DNA of 64,000 nucleotides from JAIOSF01 sp963677755 (lineage in GTDB: Bacteria > Campylobacterota > Campylobacteria > Campylobacterales > Arcobacteraceae): contig OY782506.1 in NCBI GenBank assembly GCA_963677755.1, positions 1 through 64,000 of the forward strand. The letters are read 5' to 3'. The position numbers and the translations under genes are program-made. Below the pieces are notes generated by a model. That model was not told where the DNA came from, did not search any database, and saw only the letters and a program-made list of their open reading frames with translations. Below, piece by piece: positions 15,694 to 24,438 of the stretch. Positions within the stretch are counted from its first letter, which is position 1; every line of letters starts with the position of its first letter.

Positions 15694-17364
15694 ATGGATC
15701 AAATCATTAAATTTATTAATAATCTGAACTCGGGTCAGAGAGCTGTAATTATAGGTGGGTTTTCTGTTCTATTTTTATTTTTAATGGGTCTATTAATTTA
15801 TTCCAATATTAAAGCTAAAGATGAAGAGTTAAACTATACAATAGCTGCAAACCTAACAAAAAACCAAGTGATGTTAGCAAGTACTGAATTAGATGCCGCT
15901 TCTATACCATACATAGTTGTAGGTAGTGGAAACAACTTAACTTTAAAAACTAATAAAAATAATATTAATGTTGCAAAAATAAAACTAGTAACTAGTGATG
16001 CTGAGACTTCAAAGCATACAGGATGGGAGATATTTGATAAAAGTTCATTAGGAACTACAAATTTTGAAAACAAAGTTAAATACTTACGAGCTTTAGAAGG
16101 AGAGCTAGGGAGATCTTTAGAATCAATATCAGGTATATTATCTGCTTCCGTTAAAATAGGTATACCAAAAGAATCTGTGTTTACACAACGAAAAATTCCT
16201 CCTACTGCTTCTGCTGTTTTAACTTTGAGAGAGGGAACTTCTTTATCACAAAGACAAATAGAAGGTATAAAAAATTTTATAGCTTCAGCTATACCAAAGT
16301 TGTTACCAGAAAATATTAAGCTTATTAATCAAAATGGATCATTATTAGAAAATAGTGAGGAGGATATTGAAAGTTTAAAATATATCCAACATGAAAAATA
16401 TAAAACAAAATTAGAAGCTGATTATGAAAATAAAATTAAAGATTTATTATCAAATATACTTGGTGGAAATAGAATGTCTGCAAAAGTATCTATAGAACTA
16501 GATTTTACAAAACAAGAGATAAGTCAAGAGATATACGATCCAGAAGGGACAATAAGAAGTCAGCAAACAACAGAGATAGCAACTCAATCTGATGCACAAG
16601 AACCACAACCAGGTGGTGTCCCTGGAGTACAAAGTAATATTGAAGATCCAGATTTACAAAATGGTATAAAAACAACAAAAGCATCTTCCGAAGAAGCAAA
16701 AAATGTAACAAACTATGAGATATCTAAAAAAGTAATAAATCAAAAAAACAATGCATATGCAAGTATTGCAAACATTACAGCTGCTGTAACATTTGACTCT
16801 AAAATATTAGAAAAAATAGAAAATAAAGAGGAATTTTTAGCAGGACTTGATTCAATTGTAAAAGAAGCTATAGGATATAAAGAAAAAAGGGGAGATAGAG
16901 TTACTGTTAAAGATTTTAAATATATTGAACTAGAAACAGGTACAGCGATGACTCCAGAGGAAGAAGAAGCATCTTTAGGGGTATCAGGTGTACAAAATAT
17001 ATTTAAAGAGTATGAGCAATATATTCAATATCTTATAGCAATGATTTTATTATATATTTTTTATAAAAAATTTATTTCTAATAATGAGATTGCACTTATG
17101 GGTGAAAGTTCTACAGGTAACTCAGGAAAACTTGAAGAAGATTTTGATTTCAATGAGTTCGATGGGGCAGATGCAAAAAATAAACTCAGGGCAAAAATAA
17201 AAAGTCAAATTTTAAATAATTTGGATGGCTTAGATGAAGAAGAAGCTGCAAAATATGAAGTTTTAATAGAACAAATAGATAAAGCAGTATCAGACAATCC
17301 TCAAGATATAGCACAAATGATAAAAATGCTACTTCAAGAGGGTGACAGTAAGTTTAAGTCTTAA
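15694..17364 (+). CDS. fliF: flagellar MS-ring protein FliF
   Basis: Forms the MS ring in the inner membrane, the base on which rod, switch and export apparatus assemble. Two membrane helices, at about residues 19-38 and 443-462, enclose a periplasmic region with the YscJ/FliF ring-building motifs (KVKYLRALEGELGRSLESI; ASAVLTLREG). The cytoplasmic tail contains the FliG-binding helix near the C-terminus. The length of 556 is normal. Directly before fliG, as usual. Confidence 0.95.
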   Translation: MDQIIKFINNLNSGQRAVIIGGFSVLFLFLMGLLIYSNIKAKDEELNYTIAANLTKNQVMLASTELDAASIPYIVVGSGNNLTLKTNKNNINVAKIKLVTSDAETSKHTGWEIFDKSSLGTTNFENKVKYLRALEGELGRSLESISGILSASVKIGIPKESVFTQRKIPPTASAVLTLREGTSLSQRQIEGIKNFIASAIPKLLPENIKLINQNGSLLENSEEDIESLKYIQHEKYKTKLEADYENKIKDLLSNILGGNRMSAKVSIELDFTKQEISQEIYDPEGTIRSQQTTEIATQSDAQEPQPGGVPGVQSNIEDPDLQNGIKTTKASSEEAKNVTNYEISKKVINQKNNAYASIANITAAVTFDSKILEKIENKEEFLAGLDSIVKEAIGYKEKRGDRVTVKDFKYIELETGTAMTPEEEEASLGVSGVQNIFKEYEQYIQYLIAMILLYIFYKKFISNNEIALMGESSTGNSGKLEEDFDFNEFDGADAKNKLRAKIKSQILNNLDGLDEEEAAKYEVLIEQIDKAVSDNPQDIAQMIKMLLQEGDSKFKS

Positions 17365-17380
17365 GGGAAAGGTAATATAA

Positions 17381-18391
17381 ATGTCAACAACACAAGCAAA
17401 TTATGAATTACTGACAGGTATGCCTATGATGGAAAAAATAGCACACTTTTGTGTATTAATAGGGGAAGAAGCTACTGTTAAAATTTTTCAAAGTTTACCT
17501 AAAGAGATAGTTGAAGACTTATCTGTACAAATCTCACAAATAAGATCAATTGATAAAGCAGTATCCCTAGCAATTTTAGAAGAGTTTCACCTTTTTATTA
17601 AATCTAGTGCTTATATTAGTAGTGGTGGGTTTGATTATGCAAAAGATATTTTATATAAATCTTTAGGAAAAGCAGAAGCTGATAAAGTACTAGCAAAACT
17701 AGCACGAATGCAAGAAGCAAAACAATCATTTGCATATTTAGATAATATTGACCCAAAACAACTAGCAGATTTTATTAAAGATGAATCACCACAAACAATA
17801 GCTGTTGTGTTAGCACATATGGAGCCTGAAGATTCTTCCACTGTATTGTCAAAACTTGACGATAATTTAAGAGTCAAAGTATCTATGCAAATGGCTACCA
17901 TTAAAGATGTTTCTCCTACTATTGTAAGATCAATGTCAAATGTATTGGAGAAAAAACTTGAGTCACTTTTAGCTTCTATTGTAACAGTAGGTGGTGTTAA
18001 AACAGTTGCTGATATGTTAAATAAAATGGGACCAAAAGCAAATGAAATTTTAGCAAATATAAATGGACTTGATGCCGAATTAGCAGCTAAAATTAAAGAA
18101 AAAATGTTTGTATTTGAAGATTTATTAGCTTTAGAAACAAATGAGATAATGAAAGTTTTAGGAAATATTGAGACTGAAGATTTAACAATTGCATTAAAAA
18201 ATGCTACGGAAGATGAGATGGCAACAATACAAGCTGCGATGTCTCAAAGAGCTAAAGATAGATTTAATGAAGAGTTTGAAATGTTAGGAAAAGTAAAAAT
18301 TAAAGATATAGAAGAGGCACAAAGAAAGATTCTTGATGTGGCAATGAGATTGTTAGAAAGCGGTGAAATAGAAAGAGCAGATGAGGAATAA
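17381..18391 (+). CDS. fliG: flagellar switch protein FliG
   Basis: Switch protein that contacts MotA and converts ion flow into torque. 336 residues with armadillo-like middle and C-terminal domains. The central motif ESPQTIAVVLAHM and the C-terminal FNEEFEMLGKVKIKDIEEAQRKIL with its charged torque helix are clear family marks. It follows fliF by 16 bases and precedes fliH by two. Confidence 0.96.
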   Translation: MSTTQANYELLTGMPMMEKIAHFCVLIGEEATVKIFQSLPKEIVEDLSVQISQIRSIDKAVSLAILEEFHLFIKSSAYISSGGFDYAKDILYKSLGKAEADKVLAKLARMQEAKQSFAYLDNIDPKQLADFIKDESPQTIAVVLAHMEPEDSSTVLSKLDDNLRVKVSMQMATIKDVSPTIVRSMSNVLEKKLESLLASIVTVGGVKTVADMLNKMGPKANEILANINGLDAELAAKIKEKMFVFEDLLALETNEIMKVLGNIETEDLTIALKNATEDEMATIQAAMSQRAKDRFNEEFEMLGKVKIKDIEEAQRKILDVAMRLLESGEIERADEE

Positions 18392-18393
18392 TA

Positions 18394-19062
18394 ATGTCAA
18401 CAAATAATAATAATGTTAATACAACAGCAAGTATTGTAAAATCTCATCAAGAAGCACAACCTTATGAATTAGGTAATTTTATATCAAATGGTCATCCCCA
18501 AAATGATCAGATGAAAAATGTAGCAGTACTGAATGATAAATCAATAAATGGTAATGTTGATCCCGTAATTCTTGAGCTACAAAAACTGCAACAAGGAATG
18601 TTAGAAATTACCCAAAAAGTAACATTAATTGAAAATGATGGAATTAAAGGACGAGATCTTGATAAGCAACTTATAGAAGCATTAAAAGATTTAAAAAATT
18701 ATTCAACTTTTTTTGAACAAGCTACATTTCAAATGGAAACAAAACTATTAAAAACATCATTATCTATCGCTAAAAAAATTATTGGTATTGAGGTTGGTGA
18801 ATCATCGTCTAAAATAGCAAAAGAGACAATTACAAATATGATGGATAAAATTAAAACAGCTTCAAAAGTAACAATACATTTAAATCCAAAAGACTATATT
18901 GCACTCAAAGACCAGCTTAATTTTGATTCTTCTGTTAATTTGCAAGAAGATCCGAATGTCTCTATAGGTGGAGTTGTAATTGCCAGTGATCTTGGAAATT
19001 TTGATGGTAGTGTAGAATCAAAAATTCAAAGTATGCTAGAATCTTTGGATGCTATAATATAA
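18394..19062 (+). CDS. fliH: flagellar export ATPase regulator FliH
   Basis: Peripheral stalk protein that binds and restrains the export ATPase FliI. The N-terminal 60 residues are low in complexity and polar; the central part is helical. The C-terminal domain carries ALKDLKNYSTFFEQATFQMETKLLKTSLSIAKKIIGIEV and VSIGGVVIASDLGNFDGSVESKI, typical of FliH/HrpE/AtpE-like proteins. Position after fliG supports the call. The gene for fliI is about 20 kb away. Confidence 0.85.
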   Translation: MSTNNNNVNTTASIVKSHQEAQPYELGNFISNGHPQNDQMKNVAVLNDKSINGNVDPVILELQKLQQGMLEITQKVTLIENDGIKGRDLDKQLIEALKDLKNYSTFFEQATFQMETKLLKTSLSIAKKIIGIEVGESSSKIAKETITNMMDKIKTASKVTIHLNPKDYIALKDQLNFDSSVNLQEDPNVSIGGVVIASDLGNFDGSVESKIQSMLESLDAII

Positions 19063-19110
19063 TTTAAATTCTTCTCTAAAACTCAAAATATACTTAATCT
19101 TATTTAATTA

Positions 19111-19141
19111 TTATACAAAATTACATTTTTTATGATATAAT
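19111..19141 (+). promoter_or_regulatory. promoter of fliN-flgD-flgE operon
   Basis: TATGATATAAT at 19131-19141 contains a perfect extended -10 (TG-A-TATAAT). Ten bases upstream is TTATACAAAA (19111-19120). The same two sequences occur before the flaG-like gene, there 20 bases apart. The predicted start near 19148 gives a short leader with GGAAAAG before the fliN ATG at 19170. Confidence 0.6.
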
Positions 19142-19169
19142 ATTCTAAAATAACGGAAAAGATGACTAA

Positions 19170-19457
19170 ATGGAAATTACTACAAATGATTATGAAGTTC
19201 TTGTTGATACAGAAGCGAAGGTTGATGTTGTACTAGGACATACAGATATTACTGTTAAAGATTTCTTGGATTTTTGTGAAGGAGATGTAATACCTCTTAA
19301 CAAATTAGCAGGAGATGGTGGTGATATTTTTGTAAATGAAAGGGTAATTGGTACAGGAGATATTATTGTTATTGATGAAAAACTAGCAATAAGAGTTCAA
19401 GATGCTATGAGTCCTGAAAAAGTTGTAAATTTCTTTTTTGATGAAAAATCTGTATAG
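19170..19457 (+). CDS. fliN: flagellar switch protein FliN
   Basis: 95-residue protein consisting of one SPOA domain: VDTEAKVDVVLGHTDITVKDFLDFCEGDVIPLNK, then FVNERVIGTGDIIVIDEKLAIRV. This is the C-ring base subunit that binds FliH. It has no N-terminal extension, unlike FliY at 26865, so the organism has separate FliN and FliY, as in Campylobacter and Helicobacter. It starts the operon with flgD and the hook gene. Confidence 0.88.
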   Translation: MEITTNDYEVLVDTEAKVDVVLGHTDITVKDFLDFCEGDVIPLNKLAGDGGDIFVNERVIGTGDIIVIDEKLAIRVQDAMSPEKVVNFFFDEKSV

Positions 19458-19466
19458 GAGTATATT

Positions 19467-20144
19467 ATGGCAGTAGATGGTGTAACAACAAGTAGTTCAA
19501 CAGGTGTAGATGGTAATTCTTACACAACATCAGTAAGTAATGACGAATTAACAAATGAAGATTTTTTAACATTAATGCTTGAAGAGATGAAGCAACAAGA
19601 TCCTACTGATCCTATGGATAGTTCAGCTTTAATGGACAATCAATTAAAAATGTCAACAATTAGTTCAAATCTTCAATTATCTGAATCTATGGAGTCTATG
19701 CAAGCGTCATATGCTTCATCAGCACTAGCAACAGCAGCTAATATTATAGGACATATTGTTGAGGATGGGGAAACAGATGATGATGGATTATTAAAATCAT
19801 ATATGGTTGAAACAGTTGAAAATCAAGATGGTGAATTGTATGTAAATGTAAGACAAATCACAGGTATTGCAGATGGTTTAGTAAATACTGAAACTGAAGA
19901 ATTAACTTTGTATGATGCAGATGGATATATATATGAAGGTGATACAAAAACTGATTATAGAATAGCATTAGGTAGTGATGGTAGATTTACATACAACGAT
20001 GATGGAAGTATAAAAATAGTTGACACTGATAATGAAGTGATTACAGGTGATGAAATATCAAAATATGCATATTATGGTTCATCAGCCTTATATTCAGATA
20101 GTACGGAAACTATACCACTAGCAAATATACAAGAAGTAAGATAA
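19467..20144 (+). CDS. flgD: flagellar hook capping protein FlgD
   Basis: Scaffold that caps the growing hook and is later removed. The N-terminal secretion and capping motif NEDFLTLMLEEMKQQDPTDPMDSSALMDNQ is diagnostic. The C-terminal 120 residues are beta-rich (FlgD Ig/tudor-like part) and diverge more. The length of 225 is normal. Immediately before the first hook protein gene. Confidence 0.94.
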   Translation: MAVDGVTTSSSTGVDGNSYTTSVSNDELTNEDFLTLMLEEMKQQDPTDPMDSSALMDNQLKMSTISSNLQLSESMESMQASYASSALATAANIIGHIVEDGETDDDGLLKSYMVETVENQDGELYVNVRQITGIADGLVNTETEELTLYDADGYIYEGDTKTDYRIALGSDGRFTYNDDGSIKIVDTDNEVITGDEISKYAYYGSSALYSDSTETIPLANIQEVR

Positions 20145-20153
20145 GGATTTATT

Positions 20154-21776
20154 ATGTTAGCATCTATGGCCAACGGTACTACAGCGTTAAATGCATTTCA
20201 AAAAGCGTTAGATGTACAATCAAATAATGTATCAAATACACAAACAACAGCGTTTAAGTCTGATTCTGTATCTTTTTCTGATATGATTTATGATAATAAT
20301 CAAGTTGGTTATGGTGTAAGTATGGATACTGCTACAAAAAGTTTTACACAAGGTTCTGTAACACCTACGGGGAGTGAATATGATTTTGCTATAGATGGAG
20401 ATGGGTTTTTTACAGTTCAAGACCCAGCAAATCCAACTAGAGAGTATTATACAAGAGCAGGTCATTTTAACAATGATAAAAATAATTTTTTAGCAGATGG
20501 TAATGGTATGCAAGTTATGGGTATAAGACCAACAGTAACGGGAGATATAATCACTTCGGAGTTTGAAAATAATATTTCAGCAATGATTATCGAAACAGAA
20601 GATTCTACTTATAGTTTAAATACTTATACTACAGACTATGAAGTCAAAGCAAATATAATTAAAGATATTATCAACAATCTTACTACAATAGAAGACTATA
20701 ACAATGGGATAGCGACACAAGAACAAATAGATATAATAGATGGAAATCCTTCTTTACTAGAAAACTATACAGAGTATTCTTCTCAAGTAAATGATTTGGT
20801 AAATGTAACTTCTGGAAGTGGGTATAAAAGTACAGAAACAATTATAAATGATATTGAAAATTTGATATATAACTATAATACTGCCTTAAAATCTTTCTCA
20901 ACAAATCCAGTGGAGGGAGAAGTTGCGACAAAAGCAGAAAGTTCATTTATTTTTTCTACTACAGGTGTAGCAAATGAAGAATATACAATTGAAGTGTTAG
21001 TTAATGGGGTGAAAATACAACAAAATTTTGATGAAAGTATTGAAAACACTTTAAATCTATTTTCTGATAAAATAAGCCAACTAACAGGGATTTCATCATC
21101 TGTTGATACTGTTACAGGTGAAGTAACCGTGAGTTCATTAAGTTCAGGAGAAACATTAAGTATACGACAAGCAAAACTTAATGATAATACAGTTGCTATT
21201 ACTGAATTGTCAGAAGCAACTGGTTCTGGACAAAATTTAGTAGATGCATTATATGCAGATCTTCTAACCTCTTTAGATAAAGTTGGTGGAGAAGCAGCAA
21301 CAAACATAAGTACAATTAATAATCCTCAGAGTGGGGATTCTTTTACTTTTGAACCAATTCTCTTAGATCTTAATGAATTAGGGATGAATAGTACTTTATA
21401 TGAAAAACTATTAAGTGGAGACCCTGAAGCAATTGCAGCATATCCTGGGATTTCAAGTGAAGATGGAAATATATACTTAAATGATGGTGATGCTCAATTT
21501 TTAGTGGGTAAAATAGTACCAGTGACATTTACAGATAAAAGTCAGTTAAATCCAGAAGGTGATAACCTCTACACAAAAGGAAATCAAAATATGACTCCAA
21601 TTTTCATAGAGGGAAATGCTAAGGTATATGGCACTTATATAGAAGAGAGTAATGTTGATTTATCAAAAGAGTTGGTAAATATACTTACTTTTCAAAAAGC
21701 ATATGAGGCAAATTCTAAGTCAATAACAACTTCAGATGAATTACTAAAAACAGCTTTAGCACTTAAAACTACTTAA
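20154..21776 (+). CDS. flgE: flagellar hook protein FlgE, first copy
   Basis: 540 residues. N-terminal VQSNNVSNTQTTAFKSDSVSFSDMIYD, central FAIDGDGFFTVQD, and C-terminal IEESNVDLSKELVNILTFQKAYEANSKSI mark a hook protein. The middle is a variable outer domain. It directly follows flgD. The stop codon lies inside a hairpin that separates it from the second hook gene. Which of the two is the main hook subunit cannot be told from the sequence. Confidence 0.93.
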   Translation: MLASMANGTTALNAFQKALDVQSNNVSNTQTTAFKSDSVSFSDMIYDNNQVGYGVSMDTATKSFTQGSVTPTGSEYDFAIDGDGFFTVQDPANPTREYYTRAGHFNNDKNNFLADGNGMQVMGIRPTVTGDIITSEFENNISAMIIETEDSTYSLNTYTTDYEVKANIIKDIINNLTTIEDYNNGIATQEQIDIIDGNPSLLENYTEYSSQVNDLVNVTSGSGYKSTETIINDIENLIYNYNTALKSFSTNPVEGEVATKAESSFIFSTTGVANEEYTIEVLVNGVKIQQNFDESIENTLNLFSDKISQLTGISSSVDTVTGEVTVSSLSSGETLSIRQAKLNDNTVAITELSEATGSGQNLVDALYADLLTSLDKVGGEAATNISTINNPQSGDSFTFEPILLDLNELGMNSTLYEKLLSGDPEAIAAYPGISSEDGNIYLNDGDAQFLVGKIVPVTFTDKSQLNPEGDNLYTKGNQNMTPIFIEGNAKVYGTYIEESNVDLSKELVNILTFQKAYEANSKSITTSDELLKTALALKTT

Positions 21777-21782
21777 GTGCTT
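21759..21782 (+). terminator. hairpin over the stop codon of flgE copy 1
   Basis: AGCACTTAA (21759-21767) pairs perfectly with TTAAGTGCT (21774-21782) across a six-base loop. No long T run follows, so it may be a weak terminator or an mRNA-processing/stability hairpin that uncouples the two hook genes. Confidence 0.5.
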
Positions 21783-21863
21783 AAATTAATATTGCTTTTA
21801 TAAAGAGCAGTATCAATTTGAGCATTAAAAACGATGTTCGTAATATAATAAAAAGGATATATC

Positions 21864-24101
21864 ATGGTTGGAGCACTTTGGACAGGAATCTCAGGACTTG
21901 GAGGTTCACAAACAGGGCTAGACAATGAGTCAAATAATATCGCCAATGTTAATACAATAGGGTTTAAATCTTCAAGAGTTTCTTTTGCAGATCAAATGTA
22001 CCAAGATAAAATTGGTAAAGGGGTTACCTCTTTTGATGTAGAGAAACTTTATACTCAAGGAAATCTTAAAAATACTGGAGTGTCTTATGATATGGCACTT
22101 TCAGGTGATGGATTTTTTCAAGTAAAAGATGGAGCAGATACTTACTATACAAGAGCTGGAAACTTTCGTATGGGAGAGGGGGGGACTCTTGAAGATGTAG
22201 CACAAAATAAAGTGCAAGGTTGGGCTATACAACCCGTTACAAGTGATGATATTACAGCGACAGATCCTAATGCAGAATATTTTACAAATGATTTTACAAA
22301 ATTATTAGGAAATAAAGTAATTAGAGATACTTCAAGTATAGAAACTATAGTTGCGAAAGCTACTGATTATACGACAACTGCTACAAGTGATAACTCAGGA
22401 GTATTTTCTGGAGCAGGATATAAAAGCGCATCAACAAAAATATCTGATGTGGAGGCTTTGATTACAGAATATAATGCAGCTTTATCAGTTTATGCTGAAG
22501 CTGATCCTAAACCAACATCATCAACATCAAGTAGTCAAAAAAGTTTACTAAACTTCCCTTTAACAACTGGTGCTGAATTAGCAGAGGGGGATGAAGTTTA
22601 TGCTTACATAGATGGAGAAAAATATTCTGTACCTTTTAGAGAAGATAATGCTACAACTATGAAGGACTTTGCAGACTTAGTATCTGATGCAGGTGGTTTT
22701 ACTGCTTATTTAACTGAAGATACAAGTTCACCATTTGATCCAAATACACAAGCAGCACCAGAGATGGGATATCTTGTGATTGAGGGGCTTATACCTGGAA
22801 AGCAATTTAGAGTTACTGAGTTTGGTTGGACAGATGCTGATAATGACAATCAAGCTTCAAAAGGGGATGTTGTAACAATTGCACCTTCTGTTTTAGGAAC
22901 AGGAATGGGGCATATAAATTCTATTCGTGATGCTATGGCAGAAGCAGTTAGTGGGAAACAGATGGATGTATTTGGTGATGCAGAACTTGCACTAGATGAA
23001 ACTACAAATACAAATAATAATTATACTTATCAAATAACAATATATGACAATGATTTAGGAAAAGATGTAACAGTTCCAGCTAGTCCACTTGTTTTTACTG
23101 GGGATTATGATGCAAGTACAGAACTACTTAAAGATGCAGCAATAACTGCTATGGCTGATGAGATTAATGCAGATCCTGATTTATCAGAATATATAGAAGC
23201 TTATAATTTTAATGGAAATCTAGTAGTAAAAACAAAAGATATTAATAATGATGTAGAGTTTACAAGTGAATTAAAAGCTACTAACTCTGTACAAGAGGTT
23301 CAAACAGTTACTTTAAATGGAACAGCTACGGCAGATGGTAATCTAACTTTTTTAGGGGAACCAACTGCAGTGCTTGCAGCTGACACAACAGCCCAAATAG
23401 CAACAAAAGTTGCCGCAAATGCAGCTAATATTATGGCAACATGGAACGCAGCAAATCCTACAAGAGAGATTAGTGCTATTACTGATCTTGGAGCGGGAGT
23501 TTTAGAAATTACATATGCAGCTACCGAAGGAAATGTATCAGTAATAAACGCAGGTAGTGATAATGGAATAAGTTTTGGGGAGTCATTAGAAACTCAACCA
23601 GGTCGTGCCATTGGTCTTTTGGCAAAAGATCCAAATACAAGTGGTAGAGAAGGTGCAGCAGCAGAGTTTTTACAAATAGAAACAACTATTAATCAGACTG
23701 CTTCAAAAACTGATCTTCAACTTAGACTTGATACTTTAGGTTTAACAGATAGTGCATTTGGCGATTTTGAGGTGGATAGTACAGGTCTTATTACTATGAC
23801 ACAAGATGGTGCAAAATTTGCTATAGGGCAAGTTGCGATTGCAAGATTTACAGATAATAGAGGACTTGAACCGGTTGGGGATAATCTTCTAATGGAAACA
23901 ACTAGAAGTGGTACTGCATTGTTCAATACTGATAATGACAAAATGGCAGAGATAAGTGGTGGAACTTTAGAACTTTCTACAGCTGATTTAAGTGAATCTT
24001 TAGTAAACCTTATGGTTTTCCAAAGAGCTTTTGAAGCAAATGCGAAGTCTATTACAACTGCTGATACTATTTTGACAACTTTGATTGGATTAAAAAGATA
24101 G
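21864..24101 (+). CDS. flgE2: flagellar hook protein FlgE, second copy
   Basis: 745 residues. It carries the hook signatures NIANVNTIGFKSSRVSFADQMYQ, MALSGDGFFQV and the C-terminal LVNLMVFQRAFEANAKSI. The central variable region is about 200 residues longer than in the first copy, and rich in Thr, Asp and Ala. A run of seven G occurs at 22178-22184 within the MGEGGTLED codons. The gene is preceded by its own AAAAGGAT ribosome site and an 87-base gap with hairpins, so expression may differ from copy 1. Confidence 0.92.
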   Translation: MVGALWTGISGLGGSQTGLDNESNNIANVNTIGFKSSRVSFADQMYQDKIGKGVTSFDVEKLYTQGNLKNTGVSYDMALSGDGFFQVKDGADTYYTRAGNFRMGEGGTLEDVAQNKVQGWAIQPVTSDDITATDPNAEYFTNDFTKLLGNKVIRDTSSIETIVAKATDYTTTATSDNSGVFSGAGYKSASTKISDVEALITEYNAALSVYAEADPKPTSSTSSSQKSLLNFPLTTGAELAEGDEVYAYIDGEKYSVPFREDNATTMKDFADLVSDAGGFTAYLTEDTSSPFDPNTQAAPEMGYLVIEGLIPGKQFRVTEFGWTDADNDNQASKGDVVTIAPSVLGTGMGHINSIRDAMAEAVSGKQMDVFGDAELALDETTNTNNNYTYQITIYDNDLGKDVTVPASPLVFTGDYDASTELLKDAAITAMADEINADPDLSEYIEAYNFNGNLVVKTKDINNDVEFTSELKATNSVQEVQTVTLNGTATADGNLTFLGEPTAVLAADTTAQIATKVAANAANIMATWNAANPTREISAITDLGAGVLEITYAATEGNVSVINAGSDNGISFGESLETQPGRAIGLLAKDPNTSGREGAAAEFLQIETTINQTASKTDLQLRLDTLGLTDSAFGDFEVDSTGLITMTQDGAKFAIGQVAIARFTDNRGLEPVGDNLLMETTRSGTALFNTDNDKMAEISGGTLELSTADLSESLVNLMVFQRAFEANAKSITTADTILTTLIGLKR

Positions 24102-24104
24102 TTT

Positions 24105-24434
24105 ATGGAAGATTTTTTACTTGTTTCGGTACTTGGGGTATTAACAGTATATTTTTATAGTAGTATGAATGTATATAAATCTCTTTATAGAAAAATAACA
24201 GAAGAGAGGGATATGCAATTAGAAAAAGTAAAAAATCTGGAAAAATTGAAAGAAAAGTTTGAACAACAAGTGAAATTTTCTCTTGAGACGATAAGTGATT
24301 CGCAAGAAAGCTTAAAGACTACAAGAGAAGATTATCAAGAGTTAAAACTAGAAAATACAGAGTTAGAACATAGAAATAAACTTCTTCAAGAGAGAATAAA
24401 TGAACTCTATTCATCTGTTGGAAATATTAACTAA
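24105..24434 (+). CDS. membrane-anchored coiled-coil protein, unknown
   Basis: 109 residues. One N-terminal hydrophobic segment (about 4-20) followed by a continuous charged helix (about 25-105) with heptad character. No known domain is recognised. It starts three bases after flgE2 and its end lies just before the TPR protein at 24439, so the pair is probably made together with the hook genes. Shape recalls small single-pass organisers such as FliL- or GumC-like coils, but there is no sequence match I can name. Confidence 0.65.
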   Translation: MEDFLLVSVLGVLTVYFYSSMNVYKSLYRKITEERDMQLEKVKNLEKLKEKFEQQVKFSLETISDSQESLKTTREDYQELKLENTELEHRNKLLQERINELYSSVGNIN

Positions 24435-24438
24435 CTAT

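Noticed and set aside
20873..21307. 144-codon open frame on the minus strand within flgE copy 1
   Set aside because: Lies entirely opposite a strongly supported coding region, with no ribosome site or recognisable protein features.
21777..21863. Possible sigma-54 promoter before flgE2 (TTGCTTTT)
   Set aside because: The GG element at the right distance upstream of GC is missing. No convincing -24/-12 pair was seen before any flagellar gene here.
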